Shown here: positions 22,682-34,900 of the stretch, piece after piece
Position numbering within the stretch: the stretch's first letter is position 1
Layout: every line of letters begins with the position of its first letter
Assembly: GCA_014706295.1 (NCBI GenBank)
Contig: JACSVZ010000001.1
Coordinates: 117,642,763 to 117,706,762, forward strand
Source of the DNA: Lycocorax pyrrhopterus obiensis
Taxonomy: Eukaryota > Chordata > Aves > Passeriformes > Paradisaeidae
Direction of reading: 5' to 3'
Length of the DNA stretch: 64,000 bases
Position numbers and translations under genes: made by a program
Notes under the pieces: generated by a model
Database searches by the model: none
Told to the model about the DNA's origin: nothing
Seen by the model: the letters and a program-made list of their open reading frames with translations, nothing else

Positions 22682-24847
22682 ATGAAGAGGAGCGGGATGC
22701 ACTGGTGGCTTGTCACCGTCCTGGGGGTGAGTATGGCCTCGTCTGCCCCATCCCACCCCTCTGCTTCTCTGATGCTCAAACACCACCCCGTAGCTGTACA
22801 GGACATGGGGATGGGTTTGCATCCATCGTGGTGCATCCAGTGGGTTCATTACCCTCACGCCACTGGAGAAGGGCATCCACTGGCTGTGGGGCAAGAGAGA
22901 GGGTGGCACCCATGGCATCACCTGTGACAGGATGGCATCTGCCACCGGAGCCACACCGCTGCCTTCACAGGCAGCGGGGGGGCCGCAGCAGCCGGCACTG
23001 AGCGCTCTGATCCTCCCCCAGGTGCTGAGCAGACCTGCCCAGGGGGCCGGGAGCTGCAGTCCCCCGGAGCAGGGGCCAGCGGGATGCCCGCCCGGAGAGG
23101 AGCCCACCGGGGTAAGCCGTGCCCGCCTGCGGCACCTCCACCGGAGGGAAGGTGCGGGGCCCGCCCGTCGCTCACCCCCCTTTCCCGCACCGCAGGATCC
23201 AGCGGGGACGTGCCGAGCTTGTCCCCCCGGCACCTTCTCCCTGGGGGACGCGTCCTGCGCCGCTCACACCCAGTGCCGCGCCGGGAACAGGGTCCTGCTG
23301 GCGGCGGGGACGGCGGCGAGCGACAGCCGGTGCGGAGCCTGCCTGCCGGGGTGAGCCCAGCCGGGGGACGGGGAGCCCAGCCCCGCCCTCGCTCGGGGCC
23401 GTGTCCTGACCCTCCCCTCCCGCCCCGCAGGTTTCACAGCCCTGGAGGGGAGAGGGAGCCCCGGGGCCGCTGCCTGCCCTGCGCCGCTGCTCCCCGCAGC
23501 ACCCCGGGGTGCCCAGGTGGGTGCTCGGGCCGGAGGTGTCACCCCGGGGCTGGGGCTGATGGAGGAGCTTGTGCCGGCCCTCGCCCCGGAGACGCCACAC
23601 GGGATCTGTCCCCCTTGGGATGGGGCACGATGTCCTGCTGGGATGTGGCAGCTGAGGACGCCTCTGCTCATGACATGAGTGGCTTCTGCTTCCCTGGTGC
23701 AGGGCTCCTGGGGAAACCGGATTTAATCCCAATAAAGCCCCTCTCTGAGGCTGATCCCGTGCCTCCCTGCAGGCCACCGGAGAGCCCGCAGCCCCGAAAT
23801 GCCGGGCCGGGCACCGGGAACCAACGGGACACGGGTGACCCTGCTGGGTGAGGAAGAGGAGGAGGCGGCAGCAGCGCAGGCGGCCGTGCTGACCATCGTC
23901 CCGGTCTTCTGTGCCATGGGATTGCTGGGAATCCTGGTCTGCAACCTGCTGAAGAAAAAGGGTTATCACTGCACCGCCAGCAAGGAGCCCCAGCCCGGCG
24001 GCACCGGTGAGCCCCGGTTGTGCTGTGACACCTTTGGTGATCCCACGTCCACCTCCTCTCGCTCAGCCCATTCCTGTGGCTCCTGGTCCTCACTGTCCCA
24101 GGGCATCCCGCTCGTACTTGGGGTGCTTTATCCCCCATCACCGAGTTTTCCCTAACTTCTGCCTCCAGGTCCCAGCTCCATCTACCAGCTGGAGGATGCC
24201 AACGAGGACACCATCGGGGTGCTGGTGCGGCTGATCACTGAGAAGAAAGGTCAGGGGGTCCCTGGGAAGGGGGAAGAGGGGGTGACCTGGTCCAGAGCCC
24301 CGTGCCCCCCAACTCTTTGGTATCTTCCCACACGCAGAAAATGCAGCGGCGCTGGAGGAGCTGCTGAAGGAGCATCAGAGGCAACAGCTGATGCCACCGA
24401 GCTGTGCCCCCCTCAATAAGTAAGAGTCCCCCTAAGGCTGCACTGAGGACCCCTCATGGTGGGACCACCCCCACACTGATGGCATCTCCCCCCTCCTCAG
24501 GCTGCACCTCCTGCCTCAGTTTCCCCCCGCCTGCCACCACCAGCAGCACCTGCACACGGTGCAGGGACCGGCCCCGTGCGCCCGCTGCAGCCAGAAGTGG
24601 CCCGAGGTGCTGCCATCGCTCAGTGCCACCAAGGTCCCCAGACCCGGAGCTCATCCCAGCGAGGTGACCATCCTCTCCATCGGCAGGTAGGCAGGGACAC
24701 CCCCCGGTGTGTGTCCCCTCTGCAGGGGTGGGACAGGCTGACGTGATGCTCCCCAACAGGTTCCGGGTGTCCCGGATCCCTGAGATGAGGAGCGAGGCAG
24801 GGGGAGAGCCCCTCCGTGGTCCCCTCCCCGCCGGCAGCGGGATGTGA
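22682..24847 (+). CDS. RELT: RELT, TNF receptor superfamily member 19L
   Basis: Type I membrane receptor of the TNFR superfamily; RELT-family proteins bind the kinases SPAK/OSR1 through RFxV (family knowledge). Nine coding exons, all in phase: 22682-22726, 23022-23111, 23196-23350, 23431-23516, 23773-24006, 24169-24249, 24338-24419, 24501-24686, 24760-24847; 348 aa. Residues 1-15 and a few more form the signal peptide ([10 protein letters not shown]). The cysteine-rich ectodomain follows ([25 protein letters not shown]). N143-G-T145 is a glycosylation sequon. The membrane segment is about 163-185 ([20 protein letters not shown]), followed by KKKGYHC. The cytoplasmic part has [41 protein letters not shown] and RFRV at 320-323. 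The human protein is 430 aa; here TGA follows GSGM, so about 70-80 C-terminal residues are missing. Exon 22669-22726 holds 13 nt of 5' UTR before the ATG; MKRSG was chosen as start because it precedes the hydrophobic signal. Confidence 0.93.
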
Positions 24848-25177
24848 CCCCCGTGGCTGAACAGCACCGACGGCCCCCCGAGGTGAGGGGATGGGGAGCC
24901 CTGGGGGCCCTTCCTGGAGAAAGGGGTTCTGAAGGCTGGATTTGGAGCATTAACGCTGTAGGGACACAGCGTGGGGACAGCGAGGCGGGAGGGAGGGGTG
25001 TCCGACGCCGCAGGGTGCTGGCAGGGCCTGGCACAGGGTGGCACGGCCGGGGGCTGCTCCGTGACTCATGGGCAGCTGCACGGGCTCGCGTGCCCTCGCT
25101 CACGTCCCCCCTGTCCCCTCCTCCAGCAGCGCTGCTGCTGTGACCATCCAGCTCTGGGCCCCTCCCGACAAGGACAC

Positions 25178-25390
25178 GGAGGGGCTGGAGCGTGTCCAGG
25201 GCAGGGAATGGAGCTGGGAGGCTGGGAAAGGGGCTCAGCCTGGAGAAAAGGAGGCTCAGGGGGGACCTTGTGGCTCTGCACAACTCCCTGACAGGAGGGG
25301 GCAGCCGGGGGGGGTCGGGCTCTGCTCCCAGGGAACAGGGACAGGAGGAGAGGGAACGGCCTCAGGCTGGACCAGGGGAGGATGAGGCTG
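25178..25390 (+). mobile_element. CR1 LINE fragment (internal 3' region)
   Basis: Plus-oriented segment with GGAGCGTGTCCAGGGCAGGG, CTCAGCCTGGAGAAAAGGAG and GACCTTGTGGCTCTGCACAA. It matches copies at 46917-47366 and 61155-61610 almost word for word but lacks the extreme 3' tail. Confidence 0.9.
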
Positions 25391-26055
25391 GGTAGTGACA
25401 GCCATGGATGAGTGACACTGAGTGGCTCCTGCCACCTTGGGTGGTGCAAAGGGCCCAATCCAGGCTCACCTGTGCTCCATCCCTTGTCCTCCACAGCAGG
25501 CTCCTGGCCTGGAGGCTGCCTCCCACAGGGGTCAGTGACACCCACAAAGACCCCGTGGAGGGGATGGAGGACACTGGGCATTGTGTGAAAGCCAGTCCCG
25601 CTCAGAGCTGTGAAGTGCTGGAGGTGGCAGCCCAGCTTCCGCTCCTGCCACCAAGGTGTCCAACAGCAGCACAGCAAATCCAACGTCTCGCTTGGCTGTG
25701 AGAAGGATTCTCTGTCCCTGAGGTCTGGTGGTGGCCACAGCATGGTGGCCTGATGGATAATAACTCCAGGAGCTGCAATGCCGGTGTTGGTGGCCACAGG
25801 AATCCTCATCTCTGGGAACCATGGTGCCACAGCACAGCTTCATTGGAAGCACAGAAGACATTGGATGCCATTTCATGGTCACCCTCTGCGTCTGTTGAAC
25901 TCTCCAGGACCATCATGAACTCCCAATTTCCCTCCATCACCAGCTGCCAGCGCTCAGCATCGCAGGATAATGAATCACTGGAGCGTGGAACAACTGCCCC
26001 CTTCCCAACAACCCAGCTGGGGCACGGATTGCTCTCGGCTAAGCTGGTCACCTGC

Positions 26056-26074
26056 ATCCATCCATCCATCCATC
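26056..26074. repeat. (CCAT)n microsatellite
   Basis: About five CCAT units. Confidence 0.75.
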
Positions 26075-26335
26075 CTCTCTCCAAAGTCTCAGTTCAGGAG
26101 GACACGGTGGTGATGCTCACCATGAAGATCACACACTTCACGTTCCATAGGAATTGCTTCTATGGGATCACGCTGGCTTGGCCATGTTGGGATCACTGCG
26201 ATAACCCACCCAGGGTTGGGTTGGAGACCATCAACCTCAACCATCAACCCAAAAAAAGGGTTTATGGCCGGTCTCATTCACCTCTCCACGACATCATCGT
26301 GCCAAAAAACCAACCACCAAACCCTCTCGGGCTCT

Positions 26336-26350
26336 TTTATTTATTTATTT
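26336..26350 (-). terminator. FAM168A: Candidate FAM168A polyadenylation signals
   Basis: The minus strand reads AATAAATAAATAAAAG, giving three overlapping AATAAA hexamers. This is the last strong cluster before the GC-rich RELT side. Confidence 0.5.
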
Positions 26351-29300
26351 AATTTTTTTTGGAAACATTTTAATAGTTATCGAATGTTCTACATCTTACA
26401 GTAAATATCGTACAGTTACAAACTCTTGGCTGAAATCTGTCAGGGAGATCACGACCTGATCTTCAGAACCAAAACCAGAACAGAAAACAAATGGGAAAAT
26501 AACCCCAAATTCATACTTTGGATGGACAAACTGAGGCTGTGGGGCTCTCCAGGGCATCGGTCCAAGGCCATGTTCCCTACACACCTGTGAGATTTAGACT
26601 TGGAAGACGTGGTTACTCTTGGGTTTAATTTTTTAATTTTTTTTTTCTTTTGGGGATTTTTTTTTTGGTATTTATTTTTATTTAAGAGGTCCAATAATAC
26701 TTAAAAACGAGCTGGTCTGGTGGTCGAAGTTAATTTAAAAATTAATTACATAGAAAGAGGGGTGGGAGCCTGGCGTGGGTTGAGGCCGTGTTGTGGGAAT
26801 GGGAGGGTTTGGGTGTGATCCTGCACCTCGCCATGCTTCCCTACGAATCCCTCCCCTGATCCTGAACCCCTCTGCCCCCAGGAAAATTCCATCTCCCAGC
26901 TCCATCCCTTGCAGAAGGACGCAGAGAGGCTGCAGGTGGCCATGTTGCATCAAGATTATTCCCTACAAGCAGCACAACTGAGCGTTTCCAAACGGGAATC
27001 GCTCCTGTCAAACCACTTATTTTGCTATTCCCGCCCTGCAAACATTCCCACAAGTCCTTTTACCTGATTGCCAGAGAATCTCCAAGTGCCACGGTGCAAC
27101 ATGCCACAAAAACGCCTTTTCCGAGGTTTCCTCCCTCCCAAGCTCCGTGGCAGGCTTAATTTTCCTTTTTTCCCTAGGGGAATGCTAACACGCAACAGAG
27201 AAAATATTTGGAGGCTGATCCTGGCTCAGGAGCAAAGGGAAGATGGGCAGAGGGTCACCACAGTTCGAGGACGAGAGTTGGAGGGCCTGAAAATATTGGC
27301 AATTAAAAACAAACCCCAAACCAAAACTACCCAGATTTACGGGTATCCAGCAGCTCTTATTGCTATTGTTGGCTGGTTGGATTTTACCAAAAGTAAAGCC
27401 TCAAATGTTGTTTTGCACCCCCCTAAAAAACCAGGATCCCATTTCATGCCCTCCAGCTGGGAACCACACCATCCCACGTTCCCTGTGGGGATGCAGGAGG
27501 AAGGGGACAGCAAAGGGGGGTGTCTCTTGGGGAAGGACCAGATTCAGTGGGATGTCGGTGGCTGGAGGAAAACCCAATGCTCTGAACATCCCTCATTAAA
27601 ACAAACCCCTTAAATAACACTTCCTGGGAATTACATCCCAAAACTGCAACAATGCTGAACTGGGTGATTTGTTATTATTCATAAAATACAGGAGCACATC
27701 CTTGCCCGGAGGGTTCAGCCACTTGGAGGCGTGATGGCTTCAGGCTGCAAGGGGCTCCTGGGGTTTGGGGGTCGCCACCATCACTAAAATCCTATTTGCC
27801 CCCAAATCTCGCATTGCAGCTCATGTTTAAAGCAAAGGGAAGGGCAGGGATGAGTTAATGGTTCAGAGTTATTTTCCTTCCTCTTTAGCTGGAATTTTAA
27901 TCTCAGACACTTCAGTGGCTGCTAAGGATGGTTTAACCCCTCCTGCTCTTCCCCACTAATGCCCAGTGTGATTCTTCACTGTGGAAAACCCTTTTCCGTG
28001 ACCAACATCAGCAAAGCTTTGCTGGAATGAAGTATGTGGGAAGCTGGTGGCCCCCATCAGTGTCCCCCACTGCGACCTTCCCACGACTCTCACTTAAGCC
28101 GTGACATGACCAAGGGAAGGACTTGGGATCAAGGAAAATGCAGGGAGCATCTCCTCACCACCACAGCCCCCTGAAGCCACCTTGGGAAGAAGCTACCTAA
28201 GCCTGGCACCATGTGGTGGCCCCAGAGCCATGTGGTGGCCCTGGTTCCACACAGTGGCCTAAGGCTGGTTACCAAAGTCCTCACAAAAGCCTCTGGCCCA
28301 ACAGGTGGCAAATATTTCACCTCTCCACACCTTGGTTAATGAGTATTTCTGCCTGGGAATAATGGGGTGAGGAGTACTGGATCTGCTATTGATCCAAGCG
28401 AAGGAATTCAAACCCAACTGCCCCATGTCAGGTCTCATCAGTGGGAACACTGGGTGATCCACCATACTCAACTCCTGGGGCTTTCTCCCCCACTTTTAAT
28501 GTTTTTTTCCTTTCAGGAGAAAGCCCGACATCTCCTTTCCACATATGGGCCAAAATTTTAGCAGTTGTTCCTAAAGTGGTGCAGGGTGTCTGGGACAGTG
28601 GTGGGATGATGTCTGCTGGGAGAGGTCCTTTGCAGAGCCCGGGCTGGGATCCCAAAGCTCTTTGGACCCCGCAAACCAGAGTGCTATTATGCTGGCAGAC
28701 CTGACTCAACGCTGACGGACAGCTCCTGGTACGTAACACAAAGTTAACACGAGAGGAAAAAAGGGGATCTCAGAAGTCTTCAGTTCCTGGGATCTACTGG
28801 GGATTTTTTGGCCCAGGTTTAACTGCAACGTGCTACAAACAGTGGAAGGACGATGTAGTGGTGTTGTTTCCCAAGGTCCTGTTGCTCTTTACTAATGCTT
28901 GGCTTTGCCAAGCCAAATGGAGAACCTGCTGATTATTGGCTCTTTTTCTCTTTTTTCCTTCTTTCCCTCTATACAAACCTGAAGTACCACCCAAGGGTGC
29001 CCCTTCCCCACTCCACAGCACTGGTGTGCAGTCTTCCCCCACTTTGTTCCTCTTGAGGCTGAGGAGGTCAACCAGAGCTTTGTTCTAGATTTCCTTTAAA
29101 ACCAGCAGAATCAACCAAATGACCCCCAAACAGAAGTGCCAATGCCAACACCCAATCTGACAAACCACCTGGGACCAACCAGTGGGAGGAAAAGTCCTCC
29201 TGGGATCCCTACGCTTGTTACTCCCCATCTGGCCCATGCTCAAGGGAAGCAGCTCCAGGAGCTCCTCCCAGTGGCAGCAGAAGCCAAGCTGGGAGACACC

Positions 29301-30001
29301 ATGGAGAGCATGGCACACTTTTGGCACACTTGAGGCAAAAATCAAAACCCAACCAAGCTTTTGTCTTAAAAAAACAAATAAAATCCCAAAAACCTTGTTT
29401 CTATGCTGGGTTTAGTGACAAGGATTTAAAAACAAACTGGCCACAAGCATTGTCTGCAAATCCAAACTCCCTCTGCTGCCCTCAAGACAACTTATTGCTC
29501 TACTTGGACACCCCGAGGTGGGATGTCACCAGCTTCCTGTCCCCATGTCCCAGCGTAAGCCAAACCCCCCCAAAACGACCCTGGTGCCCACAGCCTCTGC
29601 GTGCCCGGTGTCCTCCATCCTGGTCCATGTCACCTGTGGATCACCTTCCCTGCTGTCACCTCTTCTCAGGTGCCTTCCCGTGAAGAAGGCGACGTGTTTA
29701 TTGCTATTGCTTCCTCCTCTCCCACCTCTCCAAGCAGAGCAGCCAGACATCATCCCCCTCCCCGGCCTCCCTCTGTGGTGCTGGTATTTGTGCTTGGATG
29801 AACATTTCTCCTGGAAGTCTTGGAGCTGTAACCCAAAGAATGGGAGGGGGATACCTCAACTGCCACAGAGGCAGCGCAGTTTGGTCTCAGCCCTGCCAAC
29901 ACCATGGGTGCAAGGTGAAGCCACCCATCTTCCCCTCGCCCTGCCTTGAAGACTCATCTCCATCAACCAGATGCCCTCTTTTCCCACACCACCGTACTCT
30001 G

Positions 30002-30125
30002 GAGAAGCTCTTCAGACCAAACCCTGAACCTAGAGGAGCTCTTCACACCAAACCCCAAACTGAGAGAAGCTCTCCAGATCAACCCTTGGACCTGGAGAAG
30101 CTCTTCAGCCCAACCTTTGGACATC
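30002..30125. repeat. 31-bp tandem repeat, 4 copies
   Basis: GAGAAGCTC-type starts lie at 30002, 30033, 30064 and 30095, exactly 31 bp apart. Each is followed by TTCA(G/C)A-CCAA(A/C)CC. It lies inside the presumed FAM168A 3' UTR. Confidence 0.85.
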
Positions 30126-31053
30126 TCCTTGCTTCCCTCGGCAGCTGCCCAGCACATCTCTGCCTGCAAGCGGCAGCCACGCAAGGAAGGAGCCGCCTTC
30201 TCCCTCACACTGCCCCAGGACGTGGCGGAGGGGGAGCATCCCGTTTTCCCAAGAGGTGCAAGATGCTCCCAGGGCATGCGTCTTCCTGCTGCTCCCTTCC
30301 CATCACCCACGATCCGTTTGCCCAGTTGGAAAAAGCAGACCAAAGACCCGCTGGTGACCAGTCCTCGTGCTTCCTAAGACAAGTGTGTTACGTCGCTAAT
30401 TATATTTATATTCTCTTACTCCTACAAAAAGAAGGGATGAGTTCAGAATTCCACTGCAGATAATGCATTTATAATCTATCACGACAGCTATCTGGAAGAC
30501 ACCAATTTTCTTGTAATATGTTATGGAAGATTGAATAATTTATATTCTTCAACTAAAAATACCCAAACCAAATCGGAATAAGCCTGCCTACCAGCGCTGT
30601 GCTTTTCACATAGTACCCTGAACATCAACCACTCTTACTAGCCAAAAAAAATCTAGGCTCTTGTCAACAACAACGACAACAGAAAAATAACAAAAAGAAC
30701 CCAAACGAACAAGAAGTGGGGGGGATCTTTGCACCACTCAGCTGGGCAATGCTGGAAAAGTGAAGATTCTGAGCTTTCAAATGATAGGACCGAAGAGAGA
30801 ACTTGACTATTGCTCAGTGTCAGTATGTGTGTTACACAACTCATGTGGGAGAAGGAGGAAGGGGGAGGAGGGGGGAAAAAAAGAGGCAGAAGATTAGAAA
30901 AAGCAGCTTTTACAAAAACCACTAAAGAATGCATAAAGTGACCCTTGCACTTTTTTTTTCTTTTGTTCTTGCAAACAGACGAGGCGCTGCAGCCCAGCGG
31001 CCGCAGCACCGATGTAAGACTTGTGTAGTTGCATACAATGTTTGACTCCGGAT

Positions 31054-31776
31054 CTGGAAGAGAGCAAATACATTAAAAACAGGGAGTTAGAAGGAGGTTC
31101 TCCTCCTCTCTGCACCCCTGCACCACGTGGAGCTGATCCATAAGGAATTTAACCATCCCTGCGGGCGATTTCTCAGGCAAGGGAGCTGGGAAAGGAGCAG
31201 CTCGCTGGTGATACCCAGTGCAGAGGATTACAAATATGCAGATGGGATGCTCCCTGCTAATTGCACACCAATTTGGGAGGGGCAGGATTAGCCCAGTGTA
31301 ACTTGTGTGGCACAGAGATTTTAGATAACCCCAGGGCTGGATGGGATCTCCGCTGCCTCCCTGGGCAGCACCGTGTTCCCATCAACTGCCTCTCCTGGTA
31401 ATTGGGCATGATGAGCCAAGGGCTCCAGGAACAAGCAGCTGGGATTCCTGGGATCCTGAGCATGACAGGAACACACAGGCAGCCGCACGCAACCCCGGTG
31501 CTAATGAACAGCATGATCTCCCAGCAGGGGAAAAGAAATACTCCAGTGACATAAAGATGGGGAGGGCCTCTCTGTCAGGGGATGTAGTGATAGGCCTGAG
31601 GAAATGGTTTTAAACAGCCAGAGGGCAGGGCTAGATGGGATACTGGGAAGGAACTCCTCCCTCTGAGGCTGGGGAGGCCCTGGCACAGGTTGCCCAGAGA
31701 AGCCCCATCCCTGCAGTGCCTGAGGCCAGGCTGGATGGGGTTTGGAGGCTCACTCAGAGCAAGAGGCAGCACTCAC
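31054..31776 (-). other. FAM168A: Candidate FAM168A 3'-UTR intron
   Basis: Minus-strand donor CCAT|GTGAGT lies 17 nt after the stop codon, and the acceptor TTCCAG|ATCCGG is at 31054. The interval contains a CR1 fragment, which fits an intron better than a conserved UTR. Confidence 0.5.
31565..31750 (+). mobile_element. CR1 LINE 3' fragment
   Basis: Plus-oriented: GATACTGGGAAGGAACTCCT, GGCACAGGTTGCCCAGAGAA, GAGGCCAGGCTGGATGGGGT. It lies within the candidate 3'-UTR intron of FAM168A. Confidence 0.85.
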
Positions 31777-31906
31777 ATGGATTGGCCAGTGGTTTACCAG
31801 TGTGGAGGTACGTAGCTGTAGGTGGGGGTTCCTTGAGCCCTGTACGTTGGCACGGACACTGGATGTGCTCCGATGGCAGTGTGTTGGGGGGTGGTCAACA
31901 AGGTTC
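31777..31906 (-). CDS. FAM168A: FAM168A last coding exon
   Basis: The acceptor CAG precedes 31906. The exon completes a Gly codon, encodes [19 protein letters not shown] and [17 protein letters not shown], and stops with TAA at 31796-31794. A GTGAGT donor follows 17 nt after the stop. Confidence 0.93.
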
Positions 31907-34900
31907 CTGCAAGGACACCGAGAAACACTTGTCATGGAGCAGAGGAGGTGGCACCCGAGGGTACAGCGGGGCAGGAACAGCACCAGGGCCTCCTTTTTCC
32001 TTTTCCCAGATACTATTCTGCCTATCAGACCTGAATCGAAGGTGCTGGACCCACGTGATTGGGATCAGCCAGCACCATGAATAGAATAAAAACACCTGAA
32101 GCTCCAGCAGATTTTCCATGCTACCTTTGGCCCTTAAGAGTTTTCCTTGATTTTTCCCATGTTCCTTGTCCCTAAAGACCAGCAGCAGAGCTGGCCACAA
32201 CCTGCTGACATCTACCTGCTGAAAGCACTGGGCTAAACTGGGACAGCAAAGCACTGCACAGATCTGAAACAAACCGGAAGGGATGAGGGATGCAAAGGAA
32301 GATGAGGAAAAAACCCAACAGATCTCCAGGGGAAATTAAGATGAGCTTTTTTTTTAGTCCGCAGCTGGTCAACAGAGGGATTTTAGGTCAGAATTTGCAC
32401 AGTGCCTTCATGAGAAGGGAGAACAAAGCCCTGGACTACTCTGTTTTGGGAGCAACTGGGTGCTCAAACCAAATTCTCAGTTTCTGGGTATCTCTCTACA
32501 AATGTTATTAATGAAATTCCAACACATCCCACGTGCATTAATTACATTTATCCACTTCTCAATATAAGCGACAGTAAATCTCTCAGAGTGGTTCTTGTCA
32601 CATCCAGGCTGCAATATCTCTGCTTGGAATAGGGATTGTGTCCCATTACAGACTCCTATTTCACAGCTAATGCAGATGCAAAAGGATGAATGATGCATTT
32701 CTTGGCATAATTCAATATACAATCCTAAGAATTGTTAAGGAGAAAAATACAGGCTTTGGAAAAAATAAAACCAGCCCCTATCCTTACTTAATGTACTACC
32801 AATTAATGGCAGTTAGAATCTGCCCATAAAATGTGGAGGAACTGGGATAGATAAACCAAAGTTAATATTAATTTTGTCAAACAAAAACATGACCATAAGT
32901 GTCTTAAAAAGAGGAACTTGAGAGAAATACAACTACTTGAGGATGGACCAACCTGGTTATTCCTTCACTTATGGAACAGACAGAGGAAAGAATAATATAT
33001 TTAAAGATACAGAATAATGTATCTAAGGATGCAGGAGTGAGTCAAACCAAGGGTCTCCTCTGCTGAGGCAGATCAGAATTTTGGGGCAAATTACTGGATT
33101 TCCGCCTGCAAAGGCGCAGTAACCAGCATGCAAAACCAGCAGGTGAACTGTGTATAAAGGCTGAGGCAGCACGTTGGATGCACAGGGAATTCTTTGTCCA
33201 GGACTCAGAGCACGGGAAGGGTTCCCTCCTTACCTGCTGACATTGCCATGGTGGTGCCAGCGACCATGCCCATGGCCACGCCGTTGGTGCGGGGCGCGGC
33301 CACCGGGGCCGGGTAGATGGCCGAGGGGATGCTGTTGGGCTGCACCACCGTGGTGTGGTGGATGACGTGAGGTTGGGCCGCGTACACGGGCTGGGTGTAA
33401 TAAGCTCCCTGTTGGAGAAGGGAAAAAAAAATATCCCACCATCACTCCAGGTTCTTTCCCACCCCAACGATTCCTCGGCTCTGTAATTCAAGCCCTGCTG
33501 AAGGGCCGGCGCTGCCCATGGACAAGCTCCTGTGCCTGGAGACCTGAACCTGTGGATATGTGGAATGGATGAGGAGGGAATCAAAGAGTCAATCCATCCA
33601 GGACAAACCATGCTGCCTTCATCCTTTGGTGGGATGAAACAGGGCCTGGACACAAATGGCTGCTGGTGTAGAAAAGGAACAAGAGATGGAAGAAAAGGAC
33701 AAGCCACGGCTCTCGGATGATCCCAAGGTGCTTGGGACCAGGAATTGTGTCATCTTCTTCTTTCCAATGGGGCTCCAAAATCCAGGCTGCCAAGACTCAC
33801 AGGGTTTTGAAATAAGGGGAGAAGATTGCATGGGAATAAAAGGAGCCAACAGAAAAAGCTTCACATGCAAAGTAATGAAAGGCCTGAAATGAGGAGATGC
33901 ACGAGGGAGAGAACTGTTGTCCCCAGGCAGCAACACTGTCAGGACCTGCAAACCAGGGATGGGAGGAAAGAAAACAAGGATTTCAACCAGCAAAAGGGAG
34001 ATTTTATTGTGCATTAGTGAAAGCCGTCAGGGACCCTCTGAAGGTCTGGATTAAGGGGAGAAGGAGGTGCAGGGCAACTACTCCATCACTGCTTTCCTTC
34101 AGGAGCTACGAAGGTTGACAGGACAAATGGCAGATGCTGTGGCTGGGATCAGAGAAGAACCAAGTGTGCAGGGGCAGGTTTGGACCCCAATGGCTTATGC
34201 AGTTCCAGGAGAGGCACTGGAAGGTGACAGTGGATCAGCGAGACGCTCCAGTCTCAGCAAGGCACAGGGAAATCACTCCATGAGACTGTAGCTGCTGGAA
34301 GAGTTGGTTATTCAACATAAAGGAGGAGAAGAAAAACCAGGGAAGTTGTAGGGCCACATTGCTCTGAGAAGCTCAGGATTTTCAGTGGGAAGGGATATCA
34401 AGGTGTTATCAGCACCCCCGTCACACCGAGATGGCTCAGCCCTGCGTGCAAGGACAGAGCCCTGCAGGAAGCTCAGGTGACAGGAGGTGGCACCTACCTG
34501 GGTGTACAGGTTCTGCTGTGGGTAGGCACTTCTGATGGGGTACATCGCGGTTTGGTACGGATTCGGAGACGGCGAGTAGGGAGGAGGGGCGTTGTTACTC
34601 TGGGTCGGTGGCACCTTGTAGGGAGTCCCCGCAGTGTACCCTGAGAGAGACAAGAGTGATCCCAGTCAGGGGCTGGAATGGCAGGTGAGGAATGGTGGCC
34701 AGGGCTGGCAGGAGGGCTGGGAGAAGCCGTCGTGTGAGAAAATGGGCCCCAAAGACTGTGTGGGATGGAGAGGAGAAGTCAAGGCTCAGCCCGGCCAGGA
34801 CACTCAAATATATTTAACTTATTTACTCCCCCAGTGTTCGGCAATTAGAGAAGGCCAAGATTTCAAGTCTAATGTCCCACATCATCCTCCAAGCGCTGAA

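Larger units (their letters stand above)
24848..26330 (+). other. RELT 3' UTR / RELT-FAM168A convergent spacer
   Basis: GC-rich sequence after the RELT stop, a CR1 fragment at 25178-25390, then unique sequence with a short CCAT repeat near 26056-26074. I found no AATAAA on the plus strand close to RELT, so its transcript end is undefined and could run toward the FAM168A 3' end. Confidence 0.5.
26331..31053 (-). other. FAM168A: Probable FAM168A terminal non-coding exon (long 3' UTR)
   Basis: On the minus strand, a good acceptor (TTTGCTCTCTTCCAG) ends just before 31053 and pairs with a donor right after the stop-codon exon (31777). The region is AT-rich, nearly free of CR1 and has no coding potential. 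It ends in overlapping minus-strand AATAAA signals at about 26336-26350. FAM168A in mammals has a 3' UTR of several kilobases, so a ~4.7-kb terminal exon is plausible. It contains a 31-bp tandem repeat (30002-30125). Exon limits are inferred. Confidence 0.55.

Noticed and set aside
25066..25830. 254-aa minus-strand ORF after RELT
   Set aside because: Most of it is an antisense reading of a CR1 fragment plus GC-rich flank; similar ORFs recur at the other CR1 copies.
33042..33707. 221-aa minus-strand ORF across the FAM168A exon
   Set aside because: Out of frame with the conserved [10 protein letters not shown] reading; it is a shadow of the real exon plus intron.
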